From JACWAE01 sp963847595 (lineage in GTDB: Bacteria > Chloroflexota > Dehalococcoidia > SZUA-161): DNA of 64,000 bases. The translations under genes and the position numbers were made by a program. Below are positions 42,106 through 50,171 of this stretch, piece after piece (positions within the stretch are counted from its first letter, which is position 1; every line of letters starts with the position of its first letter). The notes below the pieces were generated by a model. That model had not been told where the DNA came from. It saw only the letters and a list, made by a program, of their open reading frames with translations, and did no database searches. The stretch lies in NCBI GenBank assembly GCA_963847595.1, contig CAWKAJ010000001.1, forward strand, positions 186,001 through 250,000. The letters run 5' to 3'.

Positions 42106-42579
42106 GTGAACCAAGTTGAAAAGAACCAAACTGCAATGACACTGGAACCCATCGCCATGGTCAAAAACGACGTCAAGGAGATGGGAAGGCGTGATTGGGA
42201 TAAAGTAATATCCCAGCTTATATTCAGGCCGGACTTCGAAGACGCACTGGAAGGCCTGAAGGAATTCTCACATCTCATAGTACTTTTTTGGTTTCATCTC
42301 AGTCCTGCAGGCGCAAGCGCTCCTCATAAGACTTACCCGCAGATGAGGCAAGACCTGCCGCTAGTCGGAGTGTTTGCCACACGGAGTCCGATCAGGCCCA
42401 ACCCTCTGGGCATGGCAGTGGTAAAGCTCGAGGGGCACATAAAAAATGTCCTCATAGTTACAGGCCTCGATGCTTTGAACGGCACACCGATACTGGATAT
42501 AAAACCGTATCTCCCCGGCGACTCTATTGCCAAAATCAAGGTGCCGGATTGGGTACACAAATTACGTCAGCCCGACTGA
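42106..42579 (+). CDS. TrmO (TsaA/YaeB-like) tRNA m6t6A methyltransferase family
   Basis: A 157-residue beta-barrel methyltransferase family protein. Family motifs are IVLFWFHL-like (LIVLFWFHLSPAG), GVFATRSPIRPNPLGMAVVKL and LDALNGTPILDIKPYLP. TrmO methylates t6A37 in some tRNAs; archaeal and clostridial relatives may act differently. GTG 42106 has TAGGAGGAAC just upstream. Confidence 0.88.
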   Translation: MNQVEKNQTAMTLEPIAMVKNDVKEMGRRDWDKVISQLIFRPDFEDALEGLKEFSHLIVLFWFHLSPAGASAPHKTYPQMRQDLPLVGVFATRSPIRPNPLGMAVVKLEGHIKNVLIVTGLDALNGTPILDIKPYLPGDSIAKIKVPDWVHKLRQPD

Positions 42580-42605
42580 AAGCGCCATCAGAAGTCGGCA
42601 TAGCT

Positions 42606-43316
42606 ATGGCCAAGCTCAAACAACACACAAAATCAGAGGGCACTGCGCACAATGCCCCTTCTCTAAATCGCCAGCTAACCGAAATTTATCGCCTGCTGCT
42701 CGCCCGCTACGGCCCTCAGCACTGGTGGCCGGCGGATACTGCTTTCGAGGTTATCGTAGGGGCTATCCTCACACAGTCTGCAGCGTGGGGAAATGTAGAG
42801 AAGGCTATCTCGAATCTTAAGCAGGCGCGAGTGATGAACCCCGCGTCTCTTCGCAAGCTTCCCTTGAGCAAACTTGCGAAGCTCATCTATCCTTCCGGTT
42901 ACTACAATGCCAAGGCGCTGAAGCTCAAATCTTTCGTGGAGCATCTGGAAGAGGCCCACGAAGATTCCCTGGAAAGGTTATTCGCTCTCGACATCCACCG
43001 ACTTCGCAGCGAGCTTCTCAATATTCACGGCATCGGTCCTGAAACAGCAGACTCGATAATACTGTACGCTGCGCACAAGCCTATATTCGTCATCGATGCC
43101 TATACTCGCCGTATTCTCAGCAGACTCGGCCTTAATCCATCGAAAGACACCTATCCCGACTTCCAGGCAATATTCATGGGTAATCTGCCTGCCGATGAGA
43201 AGCTATTCAACGAGTACCACGCCCTGCTCGTCCGCCACGGCAAGGATGTCTGCAAGAAAACACCTCTCTGTGACAACTGCTGTCTGAGACAGCTTTGCCC
43301 TTACCCGACCAAATAA
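42606..43316 (+). CDS. HhH-GPD DNA glycosylase, MagIII/endonuclease III-related
   Basis: The 236-residue protein shows the helix-hairpin-helix LLNIHGIGPETADSIILYA and the catalytic Asp in FVIDAYTRRIL. An Fe-S loop closes it, C-x5-C-x2-C-x5-C (CKKTPLCDNCCLRQLC). In endonuclease III a lysine gives the lyase step (GRKTA); here the position holds Glu (GPETA), as in MagIII-type monofunctional glycosylases. This points to 3-methyladenine-type base excision without lyase activity. ATG 42606 is chosen over TTG 42549 inside the trmO gene. Confidence 0.85.
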   Translation: MAKLKQHTKSEGTAHNAPSLNRQLTEIYRLLLARYGPQHWWPADTAFEVIVGAILTQSAAWGNVEKAISNLKQARVMNPASLRKLPLSKLAKLIYPSGYYNAKALKLKSFVEHLEEAHEDSLERLFALDIHRLRSELLNIHGIGPETADSIILYAAHKPIFVIDAYTRRILSRLGLNPSKDTYPDFQAIFMGNLPADEKLFNEYHALLVRHGKDVCKKTPLCDNCCLRQLCPYPTK

Positions 43317-43363
43317 CGTCATGGATTCTAGGGCGCACAATCTTTCATTGAGGGTATGAGATT

Positions 43364-43798
43364 ATGGACATGTTCATGAAAGCAGCTATTGACGAGGCCA
43401 GGAAAGGGCTCAGCGAGGGAGGGATTCCCATAGGCTCTGTCCTGGTAAAGAAGAGGGAAATTATCGGCAGAGGACACAATAAGCGCGTGCAGGAAAATGA
43501 CCCTATCCTCCATGCCGAGATAGACTGTCTGCGCAACGCGGGTAGAGTGGGCACATATAAAGATACCGTGCTTTACTCCACACTCATGCCGTGTTACCTT
43601 TGCGCGGGCGCTATTGTTCAGTTCGGCATCAAGAAGGTCATAGCAGGAGAATCAGAGACATTTGCAGGGGCGAAGGAATTTATGGAATCGCACGGTGTCG
43701 AAGTCACCGATTTGAATTTGGCTGAATGTAAGCGATTGATGAAAGATTTTATAAAGGCCAATCCCGACTTATGGAACGAGGATATCGGGGAATTATGA
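43364..43798 (+). CDS. Cytosine/nucleoside deaminase-family protein
   Basis: A 144-residue zinc deaminase. The catalytic motifs are ILHAEIDCL (HAE) and LMPCYLCAGAIVQFGI (PCxxC). The end, FIKANPDLWNEDIGEL, closely resembles the C-terminus of fungal-type cytosine deaminase (FCY1), rather than the tRNA adenosine deaminase TadA. So free cytosine to uracil is the favoured reaction. A MITE-like element begins 8 bp after the stop. Confidence 0.82.
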   Translation: MDMFMKAAIDEARKGLSEGGIPIGSVLVKKREIIGRGHNKRVQENDPILHAEIDCLRNAGRVGTYKDTVLYSTLMPCYLCAGAIVQFGIKKVIAGESETFAGAKEFMESHGVEVTDLNLAECKRLMKDFIKANPDLWNEDIGEL

Positions 43799-43805
43799 GA
43801 TTGAA

Positions 43806-43957
43806 TGAGGTCGTTTAGCAACTGGGGAGTCCAGAGGGGCGAAGCCCTTCCGGTGGGGGTCTGGGGCATCCCTGTAGGGGCACAGTGCACTGTGCCCTAA
43901 GAGTCCCCCAATACTGGGGGATTCAGGGGGCTGAAAAAGTGTTTCTAAACGCTCTCA
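43806..43957. mobile_element. MITE-like element, copy 5
   Basis: The left end is TGAGGTCGTTTAGCAACTGG and the right end is GTTTCTAAACGCTCTCA; the two ends match over 17 bases except for three. ATTGAA lies at both flanks (43800-43805 and 43958-43963). The same palindrome insertion as in copy 4 is at 43877-43898. Confidence 0.88.
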
Positions 43958-43969
43958 ATTGAATTGGAC

Positions 43970-43998
43970 TTGTATTCTGGCTGAATTTGTTGTATACT
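43970..43998 (+). promoter_or_regulatory. Probable promoter of thiC
   Basis: TTGTAT (43970-43975), a 17-bp spacer and TATACT (43993-43998), placed about 20 bp before the TPP riboswitch and just after MITE copy 5. Confidence 0.5.
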
Positions 43999-44018
43999 TA
44001 TAAGAAAGTGAATATGGG

Positions 44019-44101
44019 ACCGCTAGGGGTGCTCACAAGCTGAGAAGTGGCGTTGCCGCTAACCCTTAGAACCTGATCTCGATAATTCGAGCGGAGGAAA
44101 A
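44019..44101 (+). ncRNA. TPP riboswitch (THI element)
   Basis: Conserved blocks are in order: CTAGGGGTGC, GCTGAGA, ACCCTTAGAACCTGATCT and TAATTCGAGCGGAGGAAAA. It controls thiC, giving lower expression when thiamine pyrophosphate is plentiful. Confidence 0.95.
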
Positions 44102-44113
44102 TGCGGTTTTGAG

Positions 44114-44149
44114 ACCAAGAACTACCGCAAATTCAGGTTCTTGGTTTTT
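44114..44149 (+). terminator. Riboswitch-controlled terminator before thiC
   Basis: ACCAAGAAC (44114-44122) pairs with GTTCTTGGT, followed by TTTTTC. TGCGGT (44102-44107) can pair instead with ACCGCA (44124-44129) in the terminator loop, a possible antiterminator. Confidence 0.8.
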
Positions 44150-44169
44150 CATTTTCAAGGGGGATAACA

Positions 44170-45465
44170 GTGACCCAATTGGAACTGGCGCGAGATGGAA
44201 CTATATCCCGAGCGATGAAAGCCGTAGCCAAAAAAGAAGGGCTTGATGCCGAGATGGTCCGTCAGGGTATAGCCGAAGGCTTGATCGTAATTACAGCCAA
44301 TATCAACCACCGTGGAGTCGAGCCCTGTGGCATTGGAAAAGGGCTGCGCACCAAGGTCAACGCCAACTTTGGCACTTCTTCGGATTTCGCCGATGTCAAT
44401 ACCGAGCTGGAGAAGCTGCGAGCTGCCATAGACGCTCAGACAGATACAGTCATGGACCTGAGCACCGGCGGCGACATTACCGCTATCCGCCGGGCCATTT
44501 TAGCCGCTACGTCGCTGCCCCTGGGCACCGTCCCCATCTATCAAGCCGGTATTGAGGCCATCAATAGATGGGGCTCGATTGTGGCCCTGCCAGTTGACCA
44601 CCTTTTCGCCGCTATTCAGGAGCAAGCGGAGGATGGGGTCGATTTCATGACCGTGCACTGTGGCATAACCCTGAAATCAATAGACCGTCTGCGGCAAGCC
44701 AAGAGAGTGACCGATGTCGTCTCCCGGGGAGGCGCCTTCACCATTGGCTGGATGCTGCATAACGGCAAGGAGAACCCGCTTTATGAGCACTTCGACCGCC
44801 TGCTCGAGATTGCGCGTAAGTATGATATCACGCTCAGCCTGGGCGACGGCCTCCGACCAGGGAGCTTAGCCGATGCCTCAGACCGTGCCCAGATAGAGGA
44901 ATTGCTCACCATAGGGGAATTAGTGGAACACAGCCGCGCAGCAGGAGTACAGGTGATGGTGGAAGGACCCGGGCATATGCCGCTCGACCAGATTGCAGCT
45001 AATGTCCAGATGGAGAAGCTGGTCTGCAAAGGAGCGCCATTCTATGTCCTAGGGCCCCTGGTGACAGATATTGCCGCCGGGTACGACCATATCACCGCCG
45101 CCATCGGAGGCGCTATCGCCGCAGCCGCAGGCGCAGATTACCTCTGTTACGTCACACCTTCGGAGCATCTATCACTGCCCGACCCGGATGATGTCAGAGA
45201 GGGCGTGATCGGAGCCCGCATCGCCGCCCACGCTGGAGACATTATCAAGGGCGTGAAGGGTGCGTTTGATTGGGACAGGAAAATGTCAGTAGCCCGCAAG
45301 AACCTCAACTGGGAAGAGCAAGTGAAGCTCTCGATAGACCCGCCCAGAGCCAGGAAGGCTCGCGGCCAGCATGGTACCACAGGCGCAGGATGCAGCATGT
45401 GTGGCCAGTACTGCGCCATGGACCTGGTCGCTAAATACCTCGGTACCCGCCCGGTTCGCTGCTAG
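44170..45465 (+). CDS. thiC: Phosphomethylpyrimidine synthase ThiC
   Basis: Radical SAM enzyme that rearranges AIR to HMP phosphate for thiamine. The 431-residue protein is of the short type. It has TANINHRGVEPCGIGKGLRT, NANFGTSSD, FMTVHCGITLK and GDGLRPGSLADA. The C-terminal cluster motif is C-x2-C-x4-C in GCSMCGQYCAMDL. GTG 44170 is 20 bp after the leader terminator. Confidence 0.96.
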   Translation: MTQLELARDGTISRAMKAVAKKEGLDAEMVRQGIAEGLIVITANINHRGVEPCGIGKGLRTKVNANFGTSSDFADVNTELEKLRAAIDAQTDTVMDLSTGGDITAIRRAILAATSLPLGTVPIYQAGIEAINRWGSIVALPVDHLFAAIQEQAEDGVDFMTVHCGITLKSIDRLRQAKRVTDVVSRGGAFTIGWMLHNGKENPLYEHFDRLLEIARKYDITLSLGDGLRPGSLADASDRAQIEELLTIGELVEHSRAAGVQVMVEGPGHMPLDQIAANVQMEKLVCKGAPFYVLGPLVTDIAAGYDHITAAIGGAIAAAAGADYLCYVTPSEHLSLPDPDDVREGVIGARIAAHAGDIIKGVKGAFDWDRKMSVARKNLNWEEQVKLSIDPPRARKARGQHGTTGAGCSMCGQYCAMDLVAKYLGTRPVRC

Positions 45466-45501
45466 CAAACAGAACTCCTAGACATTCAAAGCCTAATGTT
45501 C

Positions 45502-45661
45502 GAAGTTATTCAGCAATAGGGTGTCTAGAGGGGCGAAGCCCCTTTGACAGGGGTTTGGGGGCCTGTCCTGAGCCTGTCGAAGGATGTCCCCCAACATCAC
45601 CACTCCCCCAAGTGTGGGGGAGCAAGAGGGGGCTGAAATAGAATGGTAGACAAAACGAGAG
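45502..45661. repeat. Degenerate MITE-like repeat, copy 6
   Basis: Hairpins of the family are clear, but both ends have drifted (CGAAGTTATTCAGCAATAGG left, ACAAAACGAGAG right). It carries an insertion CCTGTCCTGAGCCTGTCGAA (45562-45581) that is itself a widespread dispersed motif in unrelated genomes. It fills the thiC-thi4 gap. Confidence 0.65.
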
Positions 45662-45689
45662 TCCACTTAAACCGAAAGAGAGAATATCT

Positions 45690-46472
45690 GTGAAAATAGA
45701 CGAGATAACCATATCAAGAGCAATAGTCGAGAGCTTCACCAAGGAATTTCTGGGGGCGCTGGACGTAGATGTGGCTATAGCGGGAGCCGGCCCATCGGGA
45801 ATGACGGCTGCCTATTATCTCGCAAAAGAAGGGGTAAAAACAGTCATATTCGAGAAGAATCTGAGGGTCGGCGGCGGCATGCCCGGCGGCGGGATGATGT
45901 TCAACCGTATAGTGGTACAAGAAGAAGGCAAAAGGATATTGGACGAGTTTGAAGTCAGGACGGCGAAATATCAAAAAGGCTACTATGTTGCTGATTCTTT
46001 AGAGACGATAGCCACGATTTGCTCCAAATCGATAAAGGCCGGAGCAAAGATATTCAATTTGATTAGCGTTGAAGATGTAATGATAGACGAGGCTGACAGA
46101 GTAACAGGCCTGGTGCTGAATTGGACTGCCACTTCAATGGCGAAGTTGCATGTTGACCCCCTGGCTATTAGAGCTAAGATGGTGATAGATGCTACCGGCC
46201 ATGAAACAGAGATCTGCCGTATAGTGGTAAGGAAAATCGGACCGAAGTTGAAGACAAAGACCGGGGAAGTGATAGGCGAGAAATCGATGCTGGCAGATGT
46301 AGGAGAAAAGAAACTGATAGAGAATACCAGAGAGGTCTATCCAGGTTTGATGGTAACCGGCATGGCAGCTAATGCTGTTTTTGGCTCCCCGAGGATGGGC
46401 GCCATCTTCGGCGGCATGCTGCTATCAGGTAAGAAGGCTGCTGAAGTGACGTTAAAGATACTTCAGAAGTAA
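45690..46472 (+). CDS. thi4: Sulfide-dependent adenosine diphosphate thiazole synthase (Thi4)
   Basis: Makes the thiazole moiety of thiamine from NAD, glycine and sulfide. The protein has 260 residues. It has an FAD/NAD motif VAIAGAGPSGMTAAYYLAKE, GGGMPGGGMMFNRIVV, and ends MAANAVFGSPRMGAIFGGML. The position that is the suicidal sulfur-donor Cys in yeast Thi4 is His here (KLHVDPL), as in the archaeal enzymes that use free sulfide. This makes it a catalytic rather than single-turnover enzyme and fits an anoxic, sulfidic habitat. GTG start at 45690. Confidence 0.9.
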   Translation: MKIDEITISRAIVESFTKEFLGALDVDVAIAGAGPSGMTAAYYLAKEGVKTVIFEKNLRVGGGMPGGGMMFNRIVVQEEGKRILDEFEVRTAKYQKGYYVADSLETIATICSKSIKAGAKIFNLISVEDVMIDEADRVTGLVLNWTATSMAKLHVDPLAIRAKMVIDATGHETEICRIVVRKIGPKLKTKTGEVIGEKSMLADVGEKKLIENTREVYPGLMVTGMAANAVFGSPRMGAIFGGMLLSGKKAAEVTLKILQK

Positions 46473-46527
46473 AGGCTTCCTGGCTACACTGAAATTGATT
46501 CGGAAAGAAACATACTAGCGGCTAAGC

Positions 46528-47757
46528 ATGAAAGCTGAGATTATCTCTACCGGCACCGAGCTCCTCCTGGGGCAGATAACCGACACCAATTCCCCGTATC
46601 TTGCTGCGGAGCTGCCGCCACTGGGCATCGACCTCTACTGGATCACCCAGGTGGGTGACAACCAATCACGCATCGTGGAGGCCTTGAGGCGCGCCTGGGA
46701 ACGTTCCGACATTATCATCCTCACGGGGGGACTAGGCCCCACCGAAGGGGACATAACCCGTGAGGCTATAGCACAATTCCTGGGCGAGGAGATGAAGCTT
46801 GACCCCCAAATTGTAGACGGACTCAAGACCATGTTCTGCAAGCTCGGCGTCGAGATGCCGCAGCGCAATATCAAGCAGGCTAACATCATACCTTCAGCTT
46901 GCGCCATTCCCAATGCGGTAGGAACAGCCCCGGGTTGGTGGGTAGAGCGTGAGGGTAAAATAATTCTGGCACTTCCGGGCCCACCCTGGGAGATGCAGCG
47001 CATGTGGTCTAATGAGATGAAGCCCAGACTCGAACAGAAGCTGAGCGGCGAAGTGATTATCTCGCGCATCATCAAGACCTCCGGCATACCTGAAGCCAAG
47101 CTGGATGAGATGGTGAGCCCTCTTCTCTCCTCCACCAACCCCACCTTGGCGCTCTACGCCAAGATGGACGGCATACAGCTCCGTCTCACTGCCAAGTCGC
47201 GCCAACGCGCCAGAGCTGAGGAGATGATTGCCCGGGCCGAATCCAGACTAAAAGACATCCTGGGCCAGGCTATCTGGGGCTTCGACGATGACATCCTGGA
47301 GGTGCTAATAGGCAACATGCTCCGGGAACGAAACCTGACCCTGGCTACAATGGAGTCCTGCACCGGAGGGCTTCTGGCCAGCACTATAACTGACGTCCCG
47401 GGGAGCTCGGACTACTTCAAGGGAGGACTGGTGGCCTACTCAGCCCAGACCAAGGCTGCCTTTGGAGTAGATGCCAAGCTGTTGGCGCAAAAGGGTACCG
47501 TAGACCCAGACGTGGCTGCGGCAATGGCTAAAGCGGCGCGTCTCAAGCTGGAAGCTGACATCGGAATCGGCATCACCGGGGTAGCCGGACCATCTGAGCT
47601 CGAAGGAAAGCCTGTAGGCACTGTCTACATCGCCATCGATGCCGGCAAGAAGAAAAGCTCGTTCTCCGCTCTCTACTGGCCCCGCCGCACCGAAGTCAAG
47701 CGCCGCGCGGTAGTGTCCGCTTTGTTCAAATTGCGGCAACTCTTGCTCAACTTGTGA
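46528..47757 (+). CDS. cinA: CinA family protein (NMN deamidase and CinA domain)
   Basis: A 409-residue two-domain protein. The N-terminal domain (MKAEIISTGTELLLGQITDT, LTGGLGPTEGDITREAI) is a MoaB/MogA-like fold with ADP-ribose pyrophosphatase activity in relatives. The C-terminal domain (MESCTGGLLASTITDVPGSS, GITGVAGPSELEGKPVGTVY) is the NMN deamidase. The role is pyridine-nucleotide salvage. The last 11 bp overlap the end of the convergent coaE-Nudix gene. Confidence 0.93.
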   Translation: MKAEIISTGTELLLGQITDTNSPYLAAELPPLGIDLYWITQVGDNQSRIVEALRRAWERSDIIILTGGLGPTEGDITREAIAQFLGEEMKLDPQIVDGLKTMFCKLGVEMPQRNIKQANIIPSACAIPNAVGTAPGWWVEREGKIILALPGPPWEMQRMWSNEMKPRLEQKLSGEVIISRIIKTSGIPEAKLDEMVSPLLSSTNPTLALYAKMDGIQLRLTAKSRQRARAEEMIARAESRLKDILGQAIWGFDDDILEVLIGNMLRERNLTLATMESCTGGLLASTITDVPGSSDYFKGGLVAYSAQTKAAFGVDAKLLAQKGTVDPDVAAAMAKAARLKLEADIGIGITGVAGPSELEGKPVGTVYIAIDAGKKKSSFSALYWPRRTEVKRRAVVSALFKLRQLLLNL

Positions 47758-48943
47758 AAACCGAGTCTAGAAGCTGCTTCAATATTCTGGCAGTGATCCC
47801 GGTGATTTTGTGATTGCCGTAAATATAATGTCCCCAGGGATAAGTTTTGCCCTCCTCATCCTGCGTTTCAGGACTGAAGCAGCCCAGCTTCAAAAGCGCT
47901 GATACGGGAACCTCAATCAATTCCTCGACCTCTTTCCTGCTCACCTTGAACTTGTAGGGGTAGGGAATAGCGCCCACAAAAGGGGTGATTACAAATTTAC
48001 TGGTGTAAGTCGACTGGTCATCTAGACTGCCCAGTATCTCAACGTCCTCAGGTCGGACCCCGATCTCCTCGAAGGCTTCCCTGAGGGCCGTGGCGGCCAA
48101 GTCGTCGTCCTCTCTATCCTGAGCTCCCCCGGGGAAGGATATCTGCCCCTTATGATACATTACATCCTGCGTCCGCTTTGTGAGCACAATGTAATGCTCA
48201 TTCCTATTCTCATAAACAGGGATAAGCACGGCAGACGGCCTGTACCCTTCTTTGGTGACAACTTGCCGTTGTCGCGCAGCTAGTGCCTTTTTGACCTCTT
48301 GTTTCCAGTCTATTCCCTCAGCCAACAGAGTGCGCACACAATCATTCTTTGTCGATTGAAGCTTTCGCCATAGCTCTTCGACCCTCTTCCTGAGCGTATC
48401 CATGTCAAAATCGTTCCTTATCACCACATCAGCCTGCTTTGCTCTCAGTGCTATGGGGGTTTGGGAGTTGATTCGAGCCTTCGCTTGCTCCTCTGTAAAC
48501 CCTTTTTGGCTAACCAGTCGGTTTATTACAGTATCTCCCGGCGTAATAGTGACCCAAACCTGGTCCACAAGGTCAGTCCACTTGGCCTCGACAAGTAATG
48601 TGGCCTCCAGAACCACTACTTCGATGCCTTGACGGCGCAGCTCTTCGATTCTTTTCTTCACTATGCGATGCATCAAGGGATGCATTGTCCGGTTGAGCCT
48701 CTTCAGCGCCTTGGGGTCATTGAATACAAGTTGAGCCAGCTTGCTTCGGTCTATCTCCTCGTTCTGACCCAGTATGTCTTTGCCGAAAGCAGCCACTACC
48801 TTCCGCCATGCCTCGGTTAGAGGGCGAAATGCCTCGTGCCCCACCTTGTCGGCGTCAATCACCACCGCTCCCAATTCCGAGAGCATCTTTGCCACAGTGC
48901 TCTTGCCGCTAGCGATTCCGCCGGTAAGGCCGATGACTATCAT
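47747..48943 (-). CDS. coaE: Fusion of dephospho-CoA kinase and CoA-type Nudix hydrolase
   Basis: Residues 1-200 are CoaE, the last step of coenzyme A synthesis: P-loop VIGLTGGIASGKSTVAKML, then VIDADKVGHEAF and VVLEATLLVEAKWTDLVD. Residues 215-398 are a Nudix hydrolase: VLTKRTQDVMYHKGQISFPGG matches the UPF0035 CoA-pyrophosphatase motif, followed by the Nudix box with ALREAFEEIGV. So one chain may both make CoA and hydrolyse CoA or its oxidised forms. There is no sign of a frameshift. ATG 48943 has AGGTCAGAG upstream. Confidence 0.9.
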   Translation of the reverse strand: MIVIGLTGGIASGKSTVAKMLSELGAVVIDADKVGHEAFRPLTEAWRKVVAAFGKDILGQNEEIDRSKLAQLVFNDPKALKRLNRTMHPLMHRIVKKRIEELRRQGIEVVVLEATLLVEAKWTDLVDQVWVTITPGDTVINRLVSQKGFTEEQAKARINSQTPIALRAKQADVVIRNDFDMDTLRKRVEELWRKLQSTKNDCVRTLLAEGIDWKQEVKKALAARQRQVVTKEGYRPSAVLIPVYENRNEHYIVLTKRTQDVMYHKGQISFPGGAQDREDDDLAATALREAFEEIGVRPEDVEILGSLDDQSTYTSKFVITPFVGAIPYPYKFKVSRKEVEELIEVPVSALLKLGCFSPETQDEEGKTYPWGHYIYGNHKITGITARILKQLLDSVFTS

Positions 48944-48955
48944 AGCTCTGACCTG

Positions 48956-48991
48956 AAGAAGAGCCCAAGCCTGCGGGCTTGGGCTCTTCTT
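48956..48991 (-). terminator. Strong hairpin between the zinc-ribbon gene and coaE
   Basis: A perfect 16-bp stem (AAGAAGAGCCCAAGCC and its complement) with a 4-base loop. It ends a few bases before the coaE RBS, so it can end the upstream minus-strand transcript or shape the coaE leader. No long T-run follows. Confidence 0.65.
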
Positions 48992-49034
48992 GAAGTTTCC
49001 TTTCTATGCCTCTTTAGCAACACAAAACAGCCTG

Positions 49035-49361
49035 CTATCCCTCAGAAAATATGCAGGTAAGGTCTCCGTCGAACTCCTTCAGGAAATTATGCATATCCAG
49101 CACATCATCTACCCCCACCATCACGCTTCGGGAGAATCTTTCGTACTCCGCTTCCGTGAGGTCTGTGACTATTCCAGCGACCTTCCCTTCTTTGACCACT
49201 ATGGCTACCAGCCCCTGATTCTGGCAGTGACCACAGGAAGCACTGAAAAGCCAAAGATTATCTTCGTGGCCAAGAATCTCGATGCCCGCCGCTTCATAAT
49301 TATGGCCGCAGGACTCACACTTAATCATGGAAAACAATCGCTTCAGGAATGCTTCACGCAT
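49035..49361 (-). CDS. Zinc-ribbon hypothetical protein (108 aa)
   Basis: Two CysX2Cys pairs (MIKCESCGHNYE and SASCGHCQNQG) suggest a zinc ribbon, followed by a helical part DLTEAEYERFSRSVMVGVDD and a C-terminal DMHNFLKEFDGDL. GGGGAGATA lies about 8 nt before the ATG. It follows the bifunctional-nuclease-family gene by 41 bp and is likely co-transcribed. No family is recognised. Confidence 0.7.
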   Translation of the reverse strand: MREAFLKRLFSMIKCESCGHNYEAAGIEILGHEDNLWLFSASCGHCQNQGLVAIVVKEGKVAGIVTDLTEAEYERFSRSVMVGVDDVLDMHNFLKEFDGDLTCIFSEG

Positions 49362-49402
49362 CGCCTGTATCTCCCCAATGGTCGTTATAGGAACGTATCG
49401 GG

Positions 49403-49933
49403 CTAAGACCCTGGCTTGTTGCCTTTGTCGAAGTCCGAAAGGTCGAGACTCTCTATAAATTCGCGGAACGCAGACATCCTCTCCAACTCCTCGGGAGGGA
49501 TCTCCTGCGCCGGGGCTGGCTTGCCTGTCTCGGGGTCAATAATGATCCCGGCCTTGTTGAGCACAGCCTCATCGGCAAAGATAGGTGCCTTCACCCGCAC
49601 CGCCAGGGCTATGGCATCGCTGGGACGAGAATCAACCTCTATATTCTTGCCATTGACTGAGAGTATGATCTTGGCAAAGAAGGTATCGTTGCGCAGGTCA
49701 CAAACAATAATGGAGTGCACACTGGCGCCAAGAGAGTTGATAACCGAGCTCAGCAGGTCATGAGTCAAGGGTCGAGGCACCGTCACTTCCTGGAGTTTGA
49801 CGGCTATGGCATCCGCCTCAGCGGGACCGATCCAGATCGGGAGATAGCGTTCCGCCGCTTTCTCCTTCAGAATCACCACCCGCTGATAGTTGAGCATGCT
49901 TACGCGAATGCTCTCGATGGTCATCTCAACCAT
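49403..49933 (-). CDS. Bifunctional nuclease family protein (DUF151/BFN)
   Basis: The 176-residue protein has the family pattern VILKEKAAERYLPIWIGPAEAD and SRPSDAIALAVRVKAPIFAD, and a C-terminal Glu-rich helix recalling a UVR-type segment. Plant members show RNase/DNase activity; bacterial function is unclear. ATG 49933 has GAGGGGG upstream; a TTG two codons earlier is possible. Confidence 0.88.
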   Translation of the reverse strand: MVEMTIESIRVSMLNYQRVVILKEKAAERYLPIWIGPAEADAIAVKLQEVTVPRPLTHDLLSSVINSLGASVHSIIVCDLRNDTFFAKIILSVNGKNIEVDSRPSDAIALAVRVKAPIFADEAVLNKAGIIIDPETGKPAPAQEIPPEELERMSAFREFIESLDLSDFDKGNKPGS

Positions 49934-49997
49934 ATACAACCCCCTCGATTAGAATCATTGTAAACCTGTCTATCACCTCTGTCAATCTAACCTCGTG

Positions 49998-50026
49998 TTG
50001 ACAATCGCAACCCTTTGGGCTATATT
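49998..50026 (+). promoter_or_regulatory. Promoter of tRNA-Val
   Basis: Perfect TTGACA (49998-50003), a 17-bp spacer and TATATT (50021-50026), 18 bp before the tRNA. Confidence 0.75.
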
Positions 50027-50043
50027 TTAAAGCTGTCGGCAAC

Positions 50044-50119
50044 GGGCGGTTAGCTCAGCGGTTAGAGCGCTGCGTTGACATCGCAGAGGTCACTGGTTCA
50101 AATCCAGTATCGCCCACCA
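50044..50119 (+). tRNA. tRNA-Val (anticodon GAC)
   Basis: The acceptor GGGCGGT pairs with ATCGCCC and CCA is encoded (50117-50119). The anticodon loop TTGACAT gives GAC (codon GTC). The D and T arms are canonical. Confidence 0.96.
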
Positions 50120-50171
50120 TAATGAGGACGACACAATCGTAGTGCCAGTATACGGAATGTAGATTTTAGCA

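Noticed and set aside
45562..45584. CCTGTCCTGAGCCTGTCGAA motif considered as a dif or phage att site
   Set aside because: It is a known widespread dispersed motif that shows up in many unrelated genomes, here inserted in a degenerate repeat; it has no dif-like arms.
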